Assembly: GCF_900186965.1 (NCBI RefSeq)
Contig: NZ_LT906457.1
Span: 1,514,501-1,578,500, forward strand
Origin: Legionella spiritensis
Lineage (GTDB): Bacteria > Pseudomonadota > Gammaproteobacteria > Legionellales > Legionellaceae
Reading direction: 5' to 3'
DNA: 64,000 nucleotides
Positions 8,180 to 17,512 of this stretch are shown piece by piece. Under the pieces are notes generated by a model, which worked only from the letters and a program-made list of their open reading frames with translations, was not told the origin of the DNA and ran no database searches. The position numbers were made by a program, and so were the translations under genes. Numbering within the stretch: position 1 is the first letter of the stretch; each line of letters opens with the position of its first letter.

Positions 8180-9025
8180 GTGAAATATCAGCATCGGCTA
8201 AAAAAAGTGATTGATTTTATCGGACAACATCTTGATGAAGAATTGTCGCTTGAAAGTTTGAGCGAGGTTTTCGGTGTATCAAAATTTCATTTTCATCGCT
8301 TGTTTACGGCGTTTACCGGATTGTCTTTGCAGCAATACATCAGATGGTTACGCTTAAAACGCGCCGCTCACCAACTTATTGTTGATAAAAAACAATCCAT
8401 CATTACTATCGCAATCAATGCCGGTTTTGAGTCTCACGAGGCTTTTTCACGCGCTTTTAAAAAAGCGTGTGGAATCAGTCCATCCCGGTTCAGGGATAGT
8501 TCCGGATGGTCTTACTGGGAACAACCACCGTATTGTTTGCCTAAACAAGAGGTAGCGGATATGAATGTGGATATAAAAACAATTCAAAAAATACGACTCG
8601 CGGTGGTCGAGCACAGAGGTGACCCTCAGGGAGTCGGTGACAGTGTGAACAAGCTGGTAACCTGGGCAAAAGCACAGCCGGTTTCACTCAAACCGAAACC
8701 GGGAGAGGCATTTGCTTTCGCCTGGGATGATCCCAAAACAACGCCGGCCCTGGATTTTCGTATGGATCTGGGCCTTAAAGTTCCGGAAAATTTGCAACTG
8801 GAAGGGGTTGTTGAAAAATATTTACCGGCAGGGCGCTATGCGGTTGCCATGCACCATGGGTCCCGTGAAAATATTGCTGAAACGGTTTATTACATTTACA
8901 GGGAGTGGTTGCCAGATACAGGAGAGCAATTAGGTGATTTGCCATGTGTTTTCTGTTATTACAATTTTGATCATGAAGTGGCTGATACAGAGTTATTAAC
9001 GGAATGCTGGTTTTTACTGAAATAA
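8180..9025 (+). CDS. AraC-family regulator with GyrI-like effector-binding domain
   Basis: 281 residues. Residues 1-105 are an AraC/XylS DNA-binding domain with two helix-turn-helix units (LSEVFGVSKFHFHRLF and IITIAINAGFESHEAFSRAF) ending in the typical KKACGISPSRFR. Residues ~127-281 form a GyrI/SbmC-like domain (VDIKTIQKIRLAVVEHRG..., then YAVAMHHGS and YREWLPDTGEQLGDLPC), as in Rob/TipA-type multidrug sensors. It should be a transcription factor responding to a small hydrophobic or cationic ligand. The start is a GTG at 8180 preceded by GGAAGTGAG. No target is evident; trpS and a metal exporter follow on the same strand after a possible terminator. Confidence 0.88.
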   Translation: MKYQHRLKKVIDFIGQHLDEELSLESLSEVFGVSKFHFHRLFTAFTGLSLQQYIRWLRLKRAAHQLIVDKKQSIITIAINAGFESHEAFSRAFKKACGISPSRFRDSSGWSYWEQPPYCLPKQEVADMNVDIKTIQKIRLAVVEHRGDPQGVGDSVNKLVTWAKAQPVSLKPKPGEAFAFAWDDPKTTPALDFRMDLGLKVPENLQLEGVVEKYLPAGRYAVAMHHGSRENIAETVYYIYREWLPDTGEQLGDLPCVFCYYNFDHEVADTELLTECWFLLK

Positions 9026-9054
9026 CCTTGGGGACGCCGCTTGGTATTACCATG

Positions 9055-9088
9055 AGCCCGGATAGTGATCTGTTCGGGTTATTTATTT
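9055..9088 (+). terminator. Possible terminator after the AraC-type gene
   Basis: AGCCCG (9055-9060) pairs with CGGGTT (9075-9080) around a 14-base loop, followed by ATTTATTT. The stem is short, so this is only possible. Confidence 0.35.
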
Positions 9089-9160
9089 AATAAAACGTAT
9101 GTTTTCCTTATAAACAGTTAAAGTTATAATGAAAACTGAGTTTGTGTGTTAGAGTTTTCC

Positions 9161-10165
9161 ATGAAAAAAAAGATATTAACAGGTGATCGTCCAACGGGTA
9201 AATTACATCTTGGCCATTACGTCGGCTCCCTGGCTAACAGGGTTGCACTCCAGGATGACTATGAACAATATGTCATGATCGCGGATGTTCAGGCATTAAC
9301 CGATAATTTTGAAAACCCCTCCAGAATAATTGATAATCTTTATGAAGTTGCCTTGGATTATCTTGCAATTGGTATTGATCCGCAAAAAAGTACCATTTTT
9401 ATCCAATCGCAAATAACCGAACTCGCCGAATTGACCATGTATTACATGAATCTGGTGACGTTGGGACGATTGGAGAGAAACCCCACCGTCAAAAATGAAA
9501 TTCAGCAAAAGGGTTTTGATTCATCGATTCCGGCCGGATTTTTCTGTTATCCGGTCAGTCAGGCGGCGGATATTACGGCTTTTAAAGCGGAAGCCGTTCC
9601 CGTTGGGGATGATCAGGTGCCTATGATTGAACAGACCAATGAAATTGTAAGAAAATTTAACCGGATTTATAATACGGATTGCCTGAAAGAAGCCAGCGCG
9701 ATATTAAGCAAAACGTCGCGCCTGGTCGGTATCGATGGTCAGGCCAAGGCCAGTAAATCGTTAGGAAACGCTATTTTTCTATCAGACTCACCGGAAGAAA
9801 TAAAGCGTAAAGTTTTTTTAATGTTTACCGATCCCTGTCACTTGAAAGTCACTGATCCCGGTAAAGTGGAAGGAAATGTCGTATTTGCCTATCTGGATGC
9901 GTTTCATCCTGATCAGGAAGAGGTGGCCTCTTTGAAAGATCATTACAGAAAAGGGGGGCTGGGTGATGCGACGACTAAAAAGTTGTTAAACAACACGCTG
10001 CAGACCATGCTGGAGCCTGTTCGCGACAGAAGAAACAGTTTTAGGAGGGATGAGGTGATGGATATATTAGTCACTGGTACGATGGCAGCCAGAAAAACGG
10101 CAGCAAAAACCCTTGAGGAAGTGCGGGAGGCCATTGGATTAAGCTATTTTAACCATATTTTATAA
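9161..10165 (+). CDS. trpS: Tryptophanyl-tRNA synthetase
   Basis: 334 residues from the ATG at 9161. A GTG at 9146 would add five residues, but a TATAAT at 9125-9130 suits the later start. A class I synthetase: the HIGH-type motif is [10 protein letters not shown] (about 13-22) and the KMSKS-type motif is KASKSLGNA (about 198-206). [13 protein letters not shown] is the tryptophan-pocket region conserved in bacterial TrpRS. It charges tRNA-Trp in the cytoplasm. Length is normal. The CDF exporter begins 30 bases after its stop, so the two may be co-transcribed. Confidence 0.95.
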   Translation: MKKKILTGDRPTGKLHLGHYVGSLANRVALQDDYEQYVMIADVQALTDNFENPSRIIDNLYEVALDYLAIGIDPQKSTIFIQSQITELAELTMYYMNLVTLGRLERNPTVKNEIQQKGFDSSIPAGFFCYPVSQAADITAFKAEAVPVGDDQVPMIEQTNEIVRKFNRIYNTDCLKEASAILSKTSRLVGIDGQAKASKSLGNAIFLSDSPEEIKRKVFLMFTDPCHLKVTDPGKVEGNVVFAYLDAFHPDQEEVASLKDHYRKGGLGDATTKKLLNNTLQTMLEPVRDRRNSFRRDEVMDILVTGTMAARKTAAKTLEEVREAIGLSYFNHIL

Positions 10166-10194
10166 TAAAATCTGTATAAAAACAGGAGAGAGGG

Positions 10195-11115
10195 ATGTCT
10201 CACGATCACAGTCATGCCATTCCAACCGGTGACAATAAAAAATACCTGTGGATTGCTTTTGTTTTAACCTCAACCTATCTTGTCGTTGAGGTAATTGGTG
10301 GACTTGTTACCGGTAGTTTGGCGCTGCTTTCAGATGCGGCACATATGTTAACCGATGCCAGCGCGCTGGCTATTTCCCTGACGGCCGTTCATCTCGCAAG
10401 CCGCCCTGCTAATCCCCGTAAAACATTCGGCTATCACCGTTTTGAAATTCTGGCAGCGGCTTTTAATGCGATTATGCTGTTTTTTGTGGCTATTTACGTT
10501 TTATACGAAGCGTATCAACGTTTTTCTGCGCCCGCAGATATTCAAACAACAGGTATGTTTGTCATAGCGGCAATCGGGTTGTTGATTAATCTGATCAGTA
10601 TGCGGTTGCTTGTTAGTGGAAAAGACCAAAGCCTGAATATTAAAAGTGCTTATCTGGAAGTCTGGAGCGATATGCTCGGTTCCGTTGGCGTGCTGTTAGG
10701 TGCGTTAATTATTCACTGGACCGGATATGCGTGGGTAGACTCTGTCATTGCCATTGCTATCGGACTATGGGTTCTACCTCGTACCTGGTTGTTGTTAAAA
10801 GAAACAACCAACATTCTTCTTGAAGGTGTTCCGGAAGGTATGGATATTGAGGAAATACAAGCTGAGATGTGCAATATTCCCGGGATATTGAGCGTGCATG
10901 ATTTTCATTTATGGGCGCTGACCAGCGGTAAACCCAGCCTTACCGCCCATGTGGTTTATGATAGTACCTACGACCATTCGGAACATTTATTGCCTTTGCT
11001 GCAAGAAATGCTTGCGCAGAAATTCGCAATCTACCACACGACGTTTCAGTTTGAAAACAGGCCTTGTGAACATACCAACAGGGGTTGTAATTATACGGAG
11101 CCTTCCGCCGGATAA
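10195..11115 (+). CDS. Cation diffusion facilitator metal exporter (CzcD-like)
   Basis: 306 residues beginning with a His-rich segment (MSHDHSHA). Six membrane helices are predicted by eye. The metal site residues are in SDAAHMLTDA (helix 2, HxxxD) and VWSDMLGS (helix 5, D), as in Zn/Cd/Co exporters of the CzcD branch. A cytoplasmic C-terminal domain of about 90 residues follows and contains VHDFHLWAL, typical of these transporters. It exchanges divalent metal for protons at the inner membrane. AGGAGAG precedes the ATG. It ends in a hairpin shared with the convergent MFS gene. Confidence 0.9.
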   Translation: MSHDHSHAIPTGDNKKYLWIAFVLTSTYLVVEVIGGLVTGSLALLSDAAHMLTDASALAISLTAVHLASRPANPRKTFGYHRFEILAAAFNAIMLFFVAIYVLYEAYQRFSAPADIQTTGMFVIAAIGLLINLISMRLLVSGKDQSLNIKSAYLEVWSDMLGSVGVLLGALIIHWTGYAWVDSVIAIAIGLWVLPRTWLLLKETTNILLEGVPEGMDIEEIQAEMCNIPGILSVHDFHLWALTSGKPSLTAHVVYDSTYDHSEHLLPLLQEMLAQKFAIYHTTFQFENRPCEHTNRGCNYTEPSAG

Positions 11116-11150
11116 GTGCCTGGAGCCTAAGTTCCATGCACTTATTCCGG
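11108..11150. terminator. Hairpin shared by convergent czcD-like and MFS genes
   Basis: CCGGATAAGTGC (11108-11119) pairs with GCACTTATTCCGG (11138-11150) with one bulge. The stem includes both stop regions. It has no long T-run, so termination is inferred from position and stem strength. Confidence 0.55.
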
Positions 11151-12395
11151 TTCTTTCAATCGCCAGCTGCAAAATATACTGACGAGTGCCGAAATGATGA
11201 GCACTGACATGGCCAGTTGATAGTCAATTAAATCAGTAGAAGCGTTGGGAAGATTATGATAGTAGCTCGTTAAATATACCAGGTAACCTGATAATGGCAG
11301 CACCAGTGCTCCAATTAAAATCTGACTTAGATTAATAAGGGAAAAGGCCATTCCGCTTATTTCAGACGATACTGTTTTGGCGACATAGCTAAAGGATAGT
11401 GTGGTAGAGGAAACAGCAATACCCAAGAAAAAAACAATAATAAATTGCATATAAATGTTTAAAGTCGGTAGAACGAGAAAAAGGGAAAAAAGAATCAGTA
11501 TTGCTATTGAAGAGACGCGCATTAATACGGTTATTTTTTTTATTAATTGTATCAAGTAACCCAGACCCAAGGCGCCGAGACCATAGCCGGTCAACATAAT
11601 CGAGTTTCCATAAGTATAAATACCGGATAGTTCCGGATGAGTTGTTTTTAAAACAGGGATAAGCCACAGCCCGGCAAAAACGGTAATGAAATTAAAAGTA
11701 AAGCCACAGAAAAATGCGGCTTTCCATATGTTTAAATTTTTAAAAATGACGCTGTAGCCGGCTTTTTTCTTTTGGTCTGGCTTGCTGGATTGCTTTTTGG
11801 TCGCGACGGTTTGCGGGAAAGGACGCAAAAATAGAAGTGCTATGATTGCTATGATAAAACTTGCGATACTTAAATTAAAAACAAGACTTTTCCATGAAAC
11901 GGTTTGCAATAATAATAATAAAGGAGCGCCCGCCAGAATACTGGCGAAGGTGCCTATTGCAATGGTCAGGCCATTGATCAGGGCAAATGTTTCTTTTTTA
12001 AAATAGACGCTGGCAATCTTTAATATTGATAGAAAGCCGAAAGCGCCGCCTAAACCCATGAATGCCCTTGCGAAAAACAAGTCGCCCGAGCGGTCGGCAT
12101 GCCAGCAAATCACAGCGCCCAAAGTTACCGCTAAAGAGGCTGTGGACAGGATAAGTCTGGGGCTGTAGCGATCAATAATCAAACCTGCCGGTATTTGCAT
12201 TAAAGCATACGTGTAGTAGAACGTGGCTGAAACCAGACTGAGTGTGATGGCGTTAATATCAAACGTTTTGGTAATAAAATCGCTGATGCCGGTTATGGAC
12301 ATACGTAAAAAGTATTGATTGATGTAAAAAGCTATACTGATCCCAAGACTTAAGTACGGCAATATAACAAGATAACGATTCCTGGGTGATTTCAT
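11142..12395 (-). CDS. Major facilitator superfamily transporter
   Basis: 417 residues with about 12 hydrophobic helices and a central basic loop (TKKQSSKPDQKKK, near 205-217) dividing two halves of six. The loop 2-3 signature is present in form: GLIIDRYSPRLIL near residues 72-84. Helix 1 contains ISIAFYINQYFLR, as in the anion/nitrate-sugar phosphate-like MFS members common in Legionella. The substrate cannot be predicted. It is a single gene converging on the CDF exporter; the upstream gap holds a miniature element. Confidence 0.85.
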   Translation of the reverse strand: MKSPRNRYLVILPYLSLGISIAFYINQYFLRMSITGISDFITKTFDINAITLSLVSATFYYTYALMQIPAGLIIDRYSPRLILSTASLAVTLGAVICWHADRSGDLFFARAFMGLGGAFGFLSILKIASVYFKKETFALINGLTIAIGTFASILAGAPLLLLLQTVSWKSLVFNLSIASFIIAIIALLFLRPFPQTVATKKQSSKPDQKKKAGYSVIFKNLNIWKAAFFCGFTFNFITVFAGLWLIPVLKTTHPELSGIYTYGNSIMLTGYGLGALGLGYLIQLIKKITVLMRVSSIAILILFSLFLVLPTLNIYMQFIIVFFLGIAVSSTTLSFSYVAKTVSSEISGMAFSLINLSQILIGALVLPLSGYLVYLTSYYHNLPNASTDLIDYQLAMSVLIISALVSIFCSWRLKEPE

Positions 12396-12623
12396 GTCGT
12401 AAAATGATCCGGTTGTGACGGATATTGTTTGATGAGAACTTTTTAATCAATCATCCGTGTACGTGGTATTTTATTCTAATGTGATTCCTGACGGGTTTCC
12501 AGTATGACATTGGTATCATTGATTGTTTTTGAAAATATGGGCGGTGTGGATTTTCTTTGACAAAATATATTGCTGAGCAAAAACGAGGACACGCCCTAGT
12601 TCTACAACAACTAATAGTTTCCT

Positions 12624-12734
12624 GTAGCCGTCATGAAAGCGAAGCCGAAATGCGGGATAACGTTCGCTTGGGCGCTCACCCGTTCTTCAGAAGTACGAAA
12701 CCCGCAATACGGCCGCAGGCCTTCTTGCGGGCTC
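12624..12734. repeat. Miniature palindromic element, copy 3 (reverse orientation)
   Basis: Runs from GTAGCCGTCATGAAAGCG to CAGGCCTTCTTGCGGGCT, that is, both ends of the ~125-bp inner element with one C missing at the first end. It accounts for the gap 12396-12751 together with upstream regions of the MFS gene. It ends 17 bases from the stop of the chitinase-like gene and may serve as its transcript end. Confidence 0.75.
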
Positions 12735-12751
12735 CTGATGATTACAAAATC

Positions 12752-14266
12752 TTAACCACAGGAATTTTTATAGTTATTAACCAGGCTTTTGGGATTGGAT
12801 ACCGGCAAATCAGTATCGGCACTCCAGAGAATGGCTCCTTTTAATTGTCTGGTTTTTACAAAGCGGCACAACGCCTGGATAACTTCAGGTGACTGGTAGC
12901 CTACAAATTGCTTTGCCTCAGGATTATAAAGGTATGCACCGGTAGCGAACGAATCATTGTTGTCATCCATTTCCATGACTTGATACGTTTTGTAATGGAG
13001 TGTGTTAATTAAATTATCAACAGACTTATAGGGCAATAACCCATCCTGGTTAGTATACTCCCCGGAAAAATGACTTGGGCCAGACCACGATTGTTCAAAG
13101 CCCGGTAATGTCTGGTTGTCTCCGGCTTCGACACCGGCATAGCCGCGCCCATAAGCGGCAATTCCAACCTGTAATTTGTCTTTTGGCATACCATAAGACA
13201 ATACTTGATCAGTGATGGATTCGGTTGCGTAATTGATGGCAAACTCATCTTTACGCGCTGTTTGCGGTTGTTTGAGATAGGCGTGTACTGCCGTGTAAGG
13301 ATCATTGCTTTTGGACCAGGGGCCGTGCAAGTCATAAGTCATTAAATTGACGCTATCGGCAAACGGAGCAATTTGTTTGAACCAACCTCCTTCTACGGAT
13401 TGATTAATCTTGTCCAGATATTCCTTGTTTACAGTTATAGTCACGGATATATAAGCATCGGTTCCTAATTTGGATCGTGTTGCCTTGACTAAATCATACA
13501 GTTTTTTGTAGTCAGACAGCGTTCTTTCGTCTGCCGGTAATTGGGCGCCGGTTTGTATATCAATAGGTGGTTCGAAGTCGTAATCAATACCTTTTAAATT
13601 TTTAAATGCCATCATCCAGTTATTGAATTGATTTAAAAATTTATCCTGATTGGCAAAGATGGCATCAAAGGTAAACGTGCTGATGCCTTTGTTTTCAACC
13701 GTGTTGGCACCGCCTACTGCAATGATCCGCTTGCTTTTGTATTTATCTGAATTGATAAATGCGCCAAAACTGTTTAACTGGCCTACCCCTTTTTGATCAC
13801 TGTAGTTAAATAACTCTTTTTGTCCGGTATTACCGTTGATTTGCACCGATGAGCAAGCGCCATAGTTCTCGTTGCAAAAATTTAAAAATTGCCCGGTTTC
13901 AGGGGGCAGGGGGTTGATCCAGCTTCCTTCTAAAGGAAGCTCTCCCCAAAGATCATCGAAGTGCATCAATCCATTCCATTCCGACGGGATTTGATATTGC
14001 GCCTGATTGGGATCGTTGTTATTCCACACCTGTAAAAAGCTCCAGGCGATCACATCGGCCTGGTTAAACTGAGCAACCATTTCGTTGTTGGTCACGTATT
14101 GCAATTTGCCATAGGGCAGGCCGTTTTTATAGGCGCCATCGTATTCATACGGTGTTTTGCCATACATAGACCAACTCGTGGTATAAAGGGTTAACGTGGC
14201 GGAAGCCGTCACAGGTAAAGCGCAGGCTACCAACATGAATAAACCGTTTTTTTTACTCAATTTCAT
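12752..14266 (-). CDS. Secreted GH18-family chitinase-like protein
   Basis: 504 residues with a signal peptide (MKLSKKNGLFMLVACALPVTASA, about 1-23). The GH18 barrel is shown by IIAVGGAN (strand 3), the catalytic KGIDYDFEPP (225-234) with D228, D230 and acid E232, VNLMTYDLHGPW (strand 6) and a late AILWSADTD. The first Asp of the usual DxxDxDxE motif is Lys225 here. No separate chitin-binding domain is obvious, although an N-terminal extension of about 150 residues precedes the barrel core. It should hydrolyse beta-1,4-GlcNAc polymers outside the cell, probably after type II secretion as for known Legionella chitinases; secretion route and activity are inferred. Confidence 0.85.
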   Translation of the reverse strand: MKLSKKNGLFMLVACALPVTASATLTLYTTSWSMYGKTPYEYDGAYKNGLPYGKLQYVTNNEMVAQFNQADVIAWSFLQVWNNNDPNQAQYQIPSEWNGLMHFDDLWGELPLEGSWINPLPPETGQFLNFCNENYGACSSVQINGNTGQKELFNYSDQKGVGQLNSFGAFINSDKYKSKRIIAVGGANTVENKGISTFTFDAIFANQDKFLNQFNNWMMAFKNLKGIDYDFEPPIDIQTGAQLPADERTLSDYKKLYDLVKATRSKLGTDAYISVTITVNKEYLDKINQSVEGGWFKQIAPFADSVNLMTYDLHGPWSKSNDPYTAVHAYLKQPQTARKDEFAINYATESITDQVLSYGMPKDKLQVGIAAYGRGYAGVEAGDNQTLPGFEQSWSGPSHFSGEYTNQDGLLPYKSVDNLINTLHYKTYQVMEMDDNNDSFATGAYLYNPEAKQFVGYQSPEVIQALCRFVKTRQLKGAILWSADTDLPVSNPKSLVNNYKNSCG

Positions 14267-14388
14267 AATTCACACCTCTATAAACTCAGGGAATTGTTCG
14301 GATTGTAGCGTTTTAGTTAAATTAATGGCCACTGTCATTTTTGACAGGGGGGAGCTGGTACCACTTCCATTTAGTTTTAACAGGCGCC

Positions 14389-14473
14389 TGTCATTCCCGC
14401 GCAGGCGGGAATCTATGGCTAAATTGGCTCTGTGCTATATCAGGCATAAATTCCCGCCTGCGCGGGAATGACA
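14389..14473. repeat. REP-like perfect palindrome
   Basis: A perfect 24-bp inverted repeat: 14389-14412 pairs with 14450-14473 around a 37-base spacer. The core CATTCCCGCGCAGGCGGGAA is a widespread bacterial extragenic palindrome type. It lies between the chitinase-like gene and luxR. Confidence 0.85.
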
Positions 14474-14526
14474 AGAAATGGCACACTTTGTGTAATGCTA
14501 CCTGTCAAAACTAAATAGAAACAGTA

Positions 14527-15267
14527 CTAGATAGTTAACAGGCGTAATTCCAGCGCTTTTGCTAAAGACTGGTACTTATTTTTCGTGCCTAATTTTTTAT
14601 TCAGTTTTTGAATATGGAAATGAACGGTTCGCTCCGTTAATTCCAGTTGCTGTGCCAATTCTTTTACGGATAATTGTTTATAAAGCAAATACAAACATTG
14701 CATTTCCCGTTGGGTTAAACCAAACGTGTTTTCTGAAACAATATTATCAAGTAAATGCGACTGTAAGTAGTGATAATAAATGTGGGCCGTGGCAAATAAT
14801 TCGTATTGTGTTTGCGCTGTATTTAATCGACAGGATTGTCCGTGCATCTGGACAAGCAATAAAATGGCGAAATCGTTATGAGGTCCGTGAACCGGGATGG
14901 ATAATCCTTCCTCGACACCAAAAGCATGCGAATCTTCCCGCATTTTTTTCTCGGTGTCGTTTTTTGCCTGGGCAAGTTGTTGTTTCATATTCCAGTAAAT
15001 GGGTAAATGGTTTTCATAAACAAAGCGAAGCGTGCTATCAATGTCGGCATAATTTTGTTCCAGATAATGCTTGTGCCATGCTTTAAAATTCTCCGAGCAG
15101 GTATCGTACTTCAGTTTGTTGGCAGAGTTTGGGTGATAAGCATAATAAGTAAAGGAAAACGTTGTTACATGTCTTTTTGATAAATGATCTTTAAGTGCAT
15201 TATCGCAATCCGCGAGGTTTGATGCTTTTGAAAGCGCTATTTCAAGGGCCTCTAAAAAATTATTCAT
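14527..15267 (-). CDS. LuxR-family regulator with autoinducer-binding-type domain
   Basis: 246 residues. The N-terminal ~165 resemble the autoinducer-binding domain: YYAYHPNSANKLKYDTCSENFKAWHKHY..., LPIYWNM and the conserved GVEEGLSIPVHGPHNDFAIL. The C-terminal 65 are a GerE helix-turn-helix (FGLTQREMQCLYLL, VKELAQQLELTERTVHFHIQ, KKLGTKNKYQSLAKAL). No luxI-like synthase is nearby, so it is an orphan LuxR. Its ATG overlaps the end of the upstream MFS gene by 8 bases, so it is probably co-transcribed and translationally coupled with that transporter. Ligand unknown. Confidence 0.9.
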   Translation of the reverse strand: MNNFLEALEIALSKASNLADCDNALKDHLSKRHVTTFSFTYYAYHPNSANKLKYDTCSENFKAWHKHYLEQNYADIDSTLRFVYENHLPIYWNMKQQLAQAKNDTEKKMREDSHAFGVEEGLSIPVHGPHNDFAILLLVQMHGQSCRLNTAQTQYELFATAHIYYHYLQSHLLDNIVSENTFGLTQREMQCLYLLYKQLSVKELAQQLELTERTVHFHIQKLNKKLGTKNKYQSLAKALELRLLTI

Positions 15268-16483
15268 AATGTTTCATAACCCAATAAGTCATTACGACTG
15301 TGAAACCATTTGCAATCAATATATAAATAAAAAAACCGGAATAAGTTAGTTGTTGCTCAATCACGCCACTGATGCTGCCAAAAAGCACGTAGCTCAATGC
15401 CATTATGGAGGTACAAACGCTGTACAATGACATTGGGTATTCACTTTTATTAGAGGTATTGAGTAAATAGCTCATATATCCGCCATTGACCATCCCAGCC
15501 AGGAATTGATTAAGGGTTATTGCCAGACAGATAAAGACATAATGGGTTTGTGCCAGCGCGTCATAAAGAAAAAGACCGTGCCCGGCTAATAGCCCGGAAG
15601 TAAAAAACATCATACACCGTCGTACGGTATAGCGTTTTAAAAGCAGACCGGAGAGATGAATACCGAGGATCATGAAAAGTCCACCCGCGACACCATACAG
15701 CACACCGGTTTGAGCCAGGTTAAGGGCCGGCCCATTCTTGTCCATTAAATAAAGAGGAATGATTTTTTGCATCTGGGCTTCTGAAAAGTTATACAAAAAA
15801 ATAAACAGCAGCGGCAGAAACACCTTGGGAGTGTTTGCGATTCGCCTGATTATTTCAGAAAATCCGGGTTTGCTCCGTATGGATTGATGCTCAATTTCAG
15901 GGATTTTGATACAGTGATAGCTCACTAGAAGACCGCTTATAATAAACAGGGAGAAATAAAACAATTGCCAACTGTTTAAACCAAGACTCGAGGCGAATTT
16001 TGCCGTTAATACCAGCAATACACCTTTAATAAATAATTGTCCTGACTGATAAAACAAGGTACGCAGGGCGACATATCGTTTTTGTTCCCGCTCATCCAGT
16101 AAAAGTAAATAAATGCCATCCGAAACAATGTCATGGATCGATGAGGTGATTGCTATTAAGGCTAATACAATACTGCTGATTAATATAAAATCAGGGGCGT
16201 TGGTGCTTATTGCTAGGGTTAAAAACAGGAGCGAGGAAACGACTTGTGCCGCAACGGTTAATCTTTTCTTCGTGCTTATGGATTCCAGTAGGGGAGCAAT
16301 AACGGGTTTGAATGCCCACGGAAGTATCATGATGCTTGATAAAAATACGCCATAACGGTTTGATATGCCATATTGTTGATACATTAACGTTGCGATTAGA
16401 CTGACCACAACATAAGGAACGCTCTGAAAAAAATACAAGCTTGTTATCCAGTGATGCGGATTTTTGGGTGATAAGTCGAGCAA
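15260..16483 (-). CDS. MFS transporter, coupled to luxR
   Basis: 407 residues, about 12 helices. The N-terminus (NPHHWITSLYFFQSVPYVVV) resembles the AmpG/PAT-type MFS branch, which moves muropeptides or small acyl compounds. Conserved polar positions include PVIAPLLES and HDIVSDGIYLLLL. The frame only allows a TTG start at 16483, because a stop lies just upstream. An out-of-frame ATG is present at 16493, so either the TTG is used or a start further in applies. It overlaps luxR by 8 bases on the same strand, so transporter and regulator form one operon. The substrate might be the regulator's ligand, which is speculation. Confidence 0.8.
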   Translation of the reverse strand: MLDLSPKNPHHWITSLYFFQSVPYVVVSLIATLMYQQYGISNRYGVFLSSIMILPWAFKPVIAPLLESISTKKRLTVAAQVVSSLLFLTLAISTNAPDFILISSIVLALIAITSSIHDIVSDGIYLLLLDEREQKRYVALRTLFYQSGQLFIKGVLLVLTAKFASSLGLNSWQLFYFSLFIISGLLVSYHCIKIPEIEHQSIRSKPGFSEIIRRIANTPKVFLPLLFIFLYNFSEAQMQKIIPLYLMDKNGPALNLAQTGVLYGVAGGLFMILGIHLSGLLLKRYTVRRCMMFFTSGLLAGHGLFLYDALAQTHYVFICLAITLNQFLAGMVNGGYMSYLLNTSNKSEYPMSLYSVCTSIMALSYVLFGSISGVIEQQLTYSGFFIYILIANGFTVVMTYWVMKHYE

Positions 16484-16725
16484 AAGACACCATTATTTAT
16501 TTTAATGACCATATTGTAATATAAATAATCAAAAATAAAAGATGGTTTCGGTTAAATTTTAATCAAATTGTCATTGTTGCAAATTTCATCAGCGAATTCA
16601 CACGGATTTGATATTGACATAAGGAGTCTGTGTGATAAACACGGGCGCTGGATTATTCCCGTAGAGTTGTCTCAAAAAAGAACGCATTAGCAACGATGGA
16701 ATGAAATGGTACCCGGGTCTGGTAA

Positions 16726-17095
16726 AAGGATGTTGAATTTATGCCATTAGTCTCAAATATTGAACTTGAAGAAAGTCTTGAAAATTTCATTGTTCTCAAC
16801 CGCCTTATCGCCGATTTGTGCCAAACCACCTCTCCCCTCTTTCTTAAACTCGTTTCCAGTCTGAAGGAAAGTCCTTTTGACTCACTAAAGACTCTAGGTA
16901 AAACATTATACCAATGGCGGGATGAAGTGGTTAGAATGTGGCGGTTTACTAAAAACAACGGCATTACCGAAGGCTTTCATCGGAAGATGAAGCTCATTCA
17001 ACGTCGTGCTTATGGATTTAGAAATTTTGAAAATTATAGGTTAAGGGTTAAAGTTTTGTGTTCTTGATTTGTGCCCCCGGATTTGGGGATGAGCC
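16726..17095 (+). pseudogene. ISL3-family transposase remnant (C-terminal fragment and right end)
   Basis: The open frame 16741-17067 (108 residues) ends in TKNNGITEGFHRKMKLIQRR and AYGFRNFENYRLRVKVLC, the conserved C-terminus of ISL3-type DDE transposases. The catalytic region upstream is absent: an in-frame stop lies at 16723-16725. After the stop codon, CCCCCGGATTTGGGGATGAGCC leads to about 17095 and looks like the right terminal repeat (GGCTC... read inward). The left end of the IS is not visible. This is a dead fragment. Confidence 0.75.
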
Positions 17096-17137
17096 AAAAA
17101 TTGGTTATGCTCATGGTGATTCTTTTTAAATCCGCCG

Positions 17138-17243
17138 GATTCTGTGCACAAAATTTTCCTGGCACCATTTTTTTGTGAAAAAACAGTAGCCCGTAAGGAG
17201 GCCTGCGGCCGTATTGCGGGTTTTATGTGACAATATTACATCA
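17138..17243. repeat. Nested miniature element, left half only (copy 4)
   Basis: TCTGTGCACAAAATTTTCCT and GGCACCATTTTTTTGTGAAA match the left outer part of the element at 36871. The inner end GTAGCCCGTAAGGAGGCC starts at 17186. The match stops near ACATCAG (17238-17244), exactly where the 58-bp direct repeat begins, so the right half has been lost by rearrangement. Confidence 0.7.
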
Positions 17244-17294
17244 GAGTACTGGCCTGTATTTCGGAGTGATTGCTTTTTTTGTGCTTCTTTGAAA
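17237..17294. repeat. 58-bp direct repeat, distal copy
   Basis: Starts TACATCAGAGTACTGGCCTG and ends GTGCTTCTTTGAAA. It is nearly identical to 17455-17512, 218 bases away. This copy abuts the truncated miniature element instead of a tRNA gene. Confidence 0.85.
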
Positions 17295-17454
17295 TGTCGG
17301 GCATGGAAGGGGAAGGATAGATTCGTCAGTCACGTTGTTCCTTCCTCACCCCTTCGGGGCGCGCTAAAGCGCGTCCAAAATGCTTCGCCGCGCATTGCGC
17401 TCTTCGCTGCGCATTTTGTCGAACCTCATTCGGTTCGAACACTTCCGGGCCAGG

Positions 17455-17512
17455 TACATCAGTGTACTGGCCTGTATTTCGGAGTGATTGTTTTTTTTGT
17501 GCTTCTTTGAAA
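17455..17512. repeat. 58-bp direct repeat, copy adjoining the tRNA-Arg 3' end
   Basis: Starts TACATCAGTGTACTGGCCTG and ends GTGCTTCTTTGAAA, one base before the CCA end of tRNA-Arg. Between the two copies (17295-17454) lies hairpin-rich sequence such as CCCCTTCGGGG, GCGCGCTAAAGCGCG and CGAACCTCATTCGGTTCG, with no gene. The arrangement looks like a tandem duplication or attachment-site scar beside a tRNA. Confidence 0.85.

Noticed and set aside
12557..12844. 95-codon open frame on the + strand across a repeat and the end of the chitinase-like gene
   Set aside because: Made of repeat sequence and antisense of a real gene; no ribosome site.
16653..16964. 103-codon open frame on the - strand
   Set aside because: Antisense shadow of the ISL3 transposase fragment.
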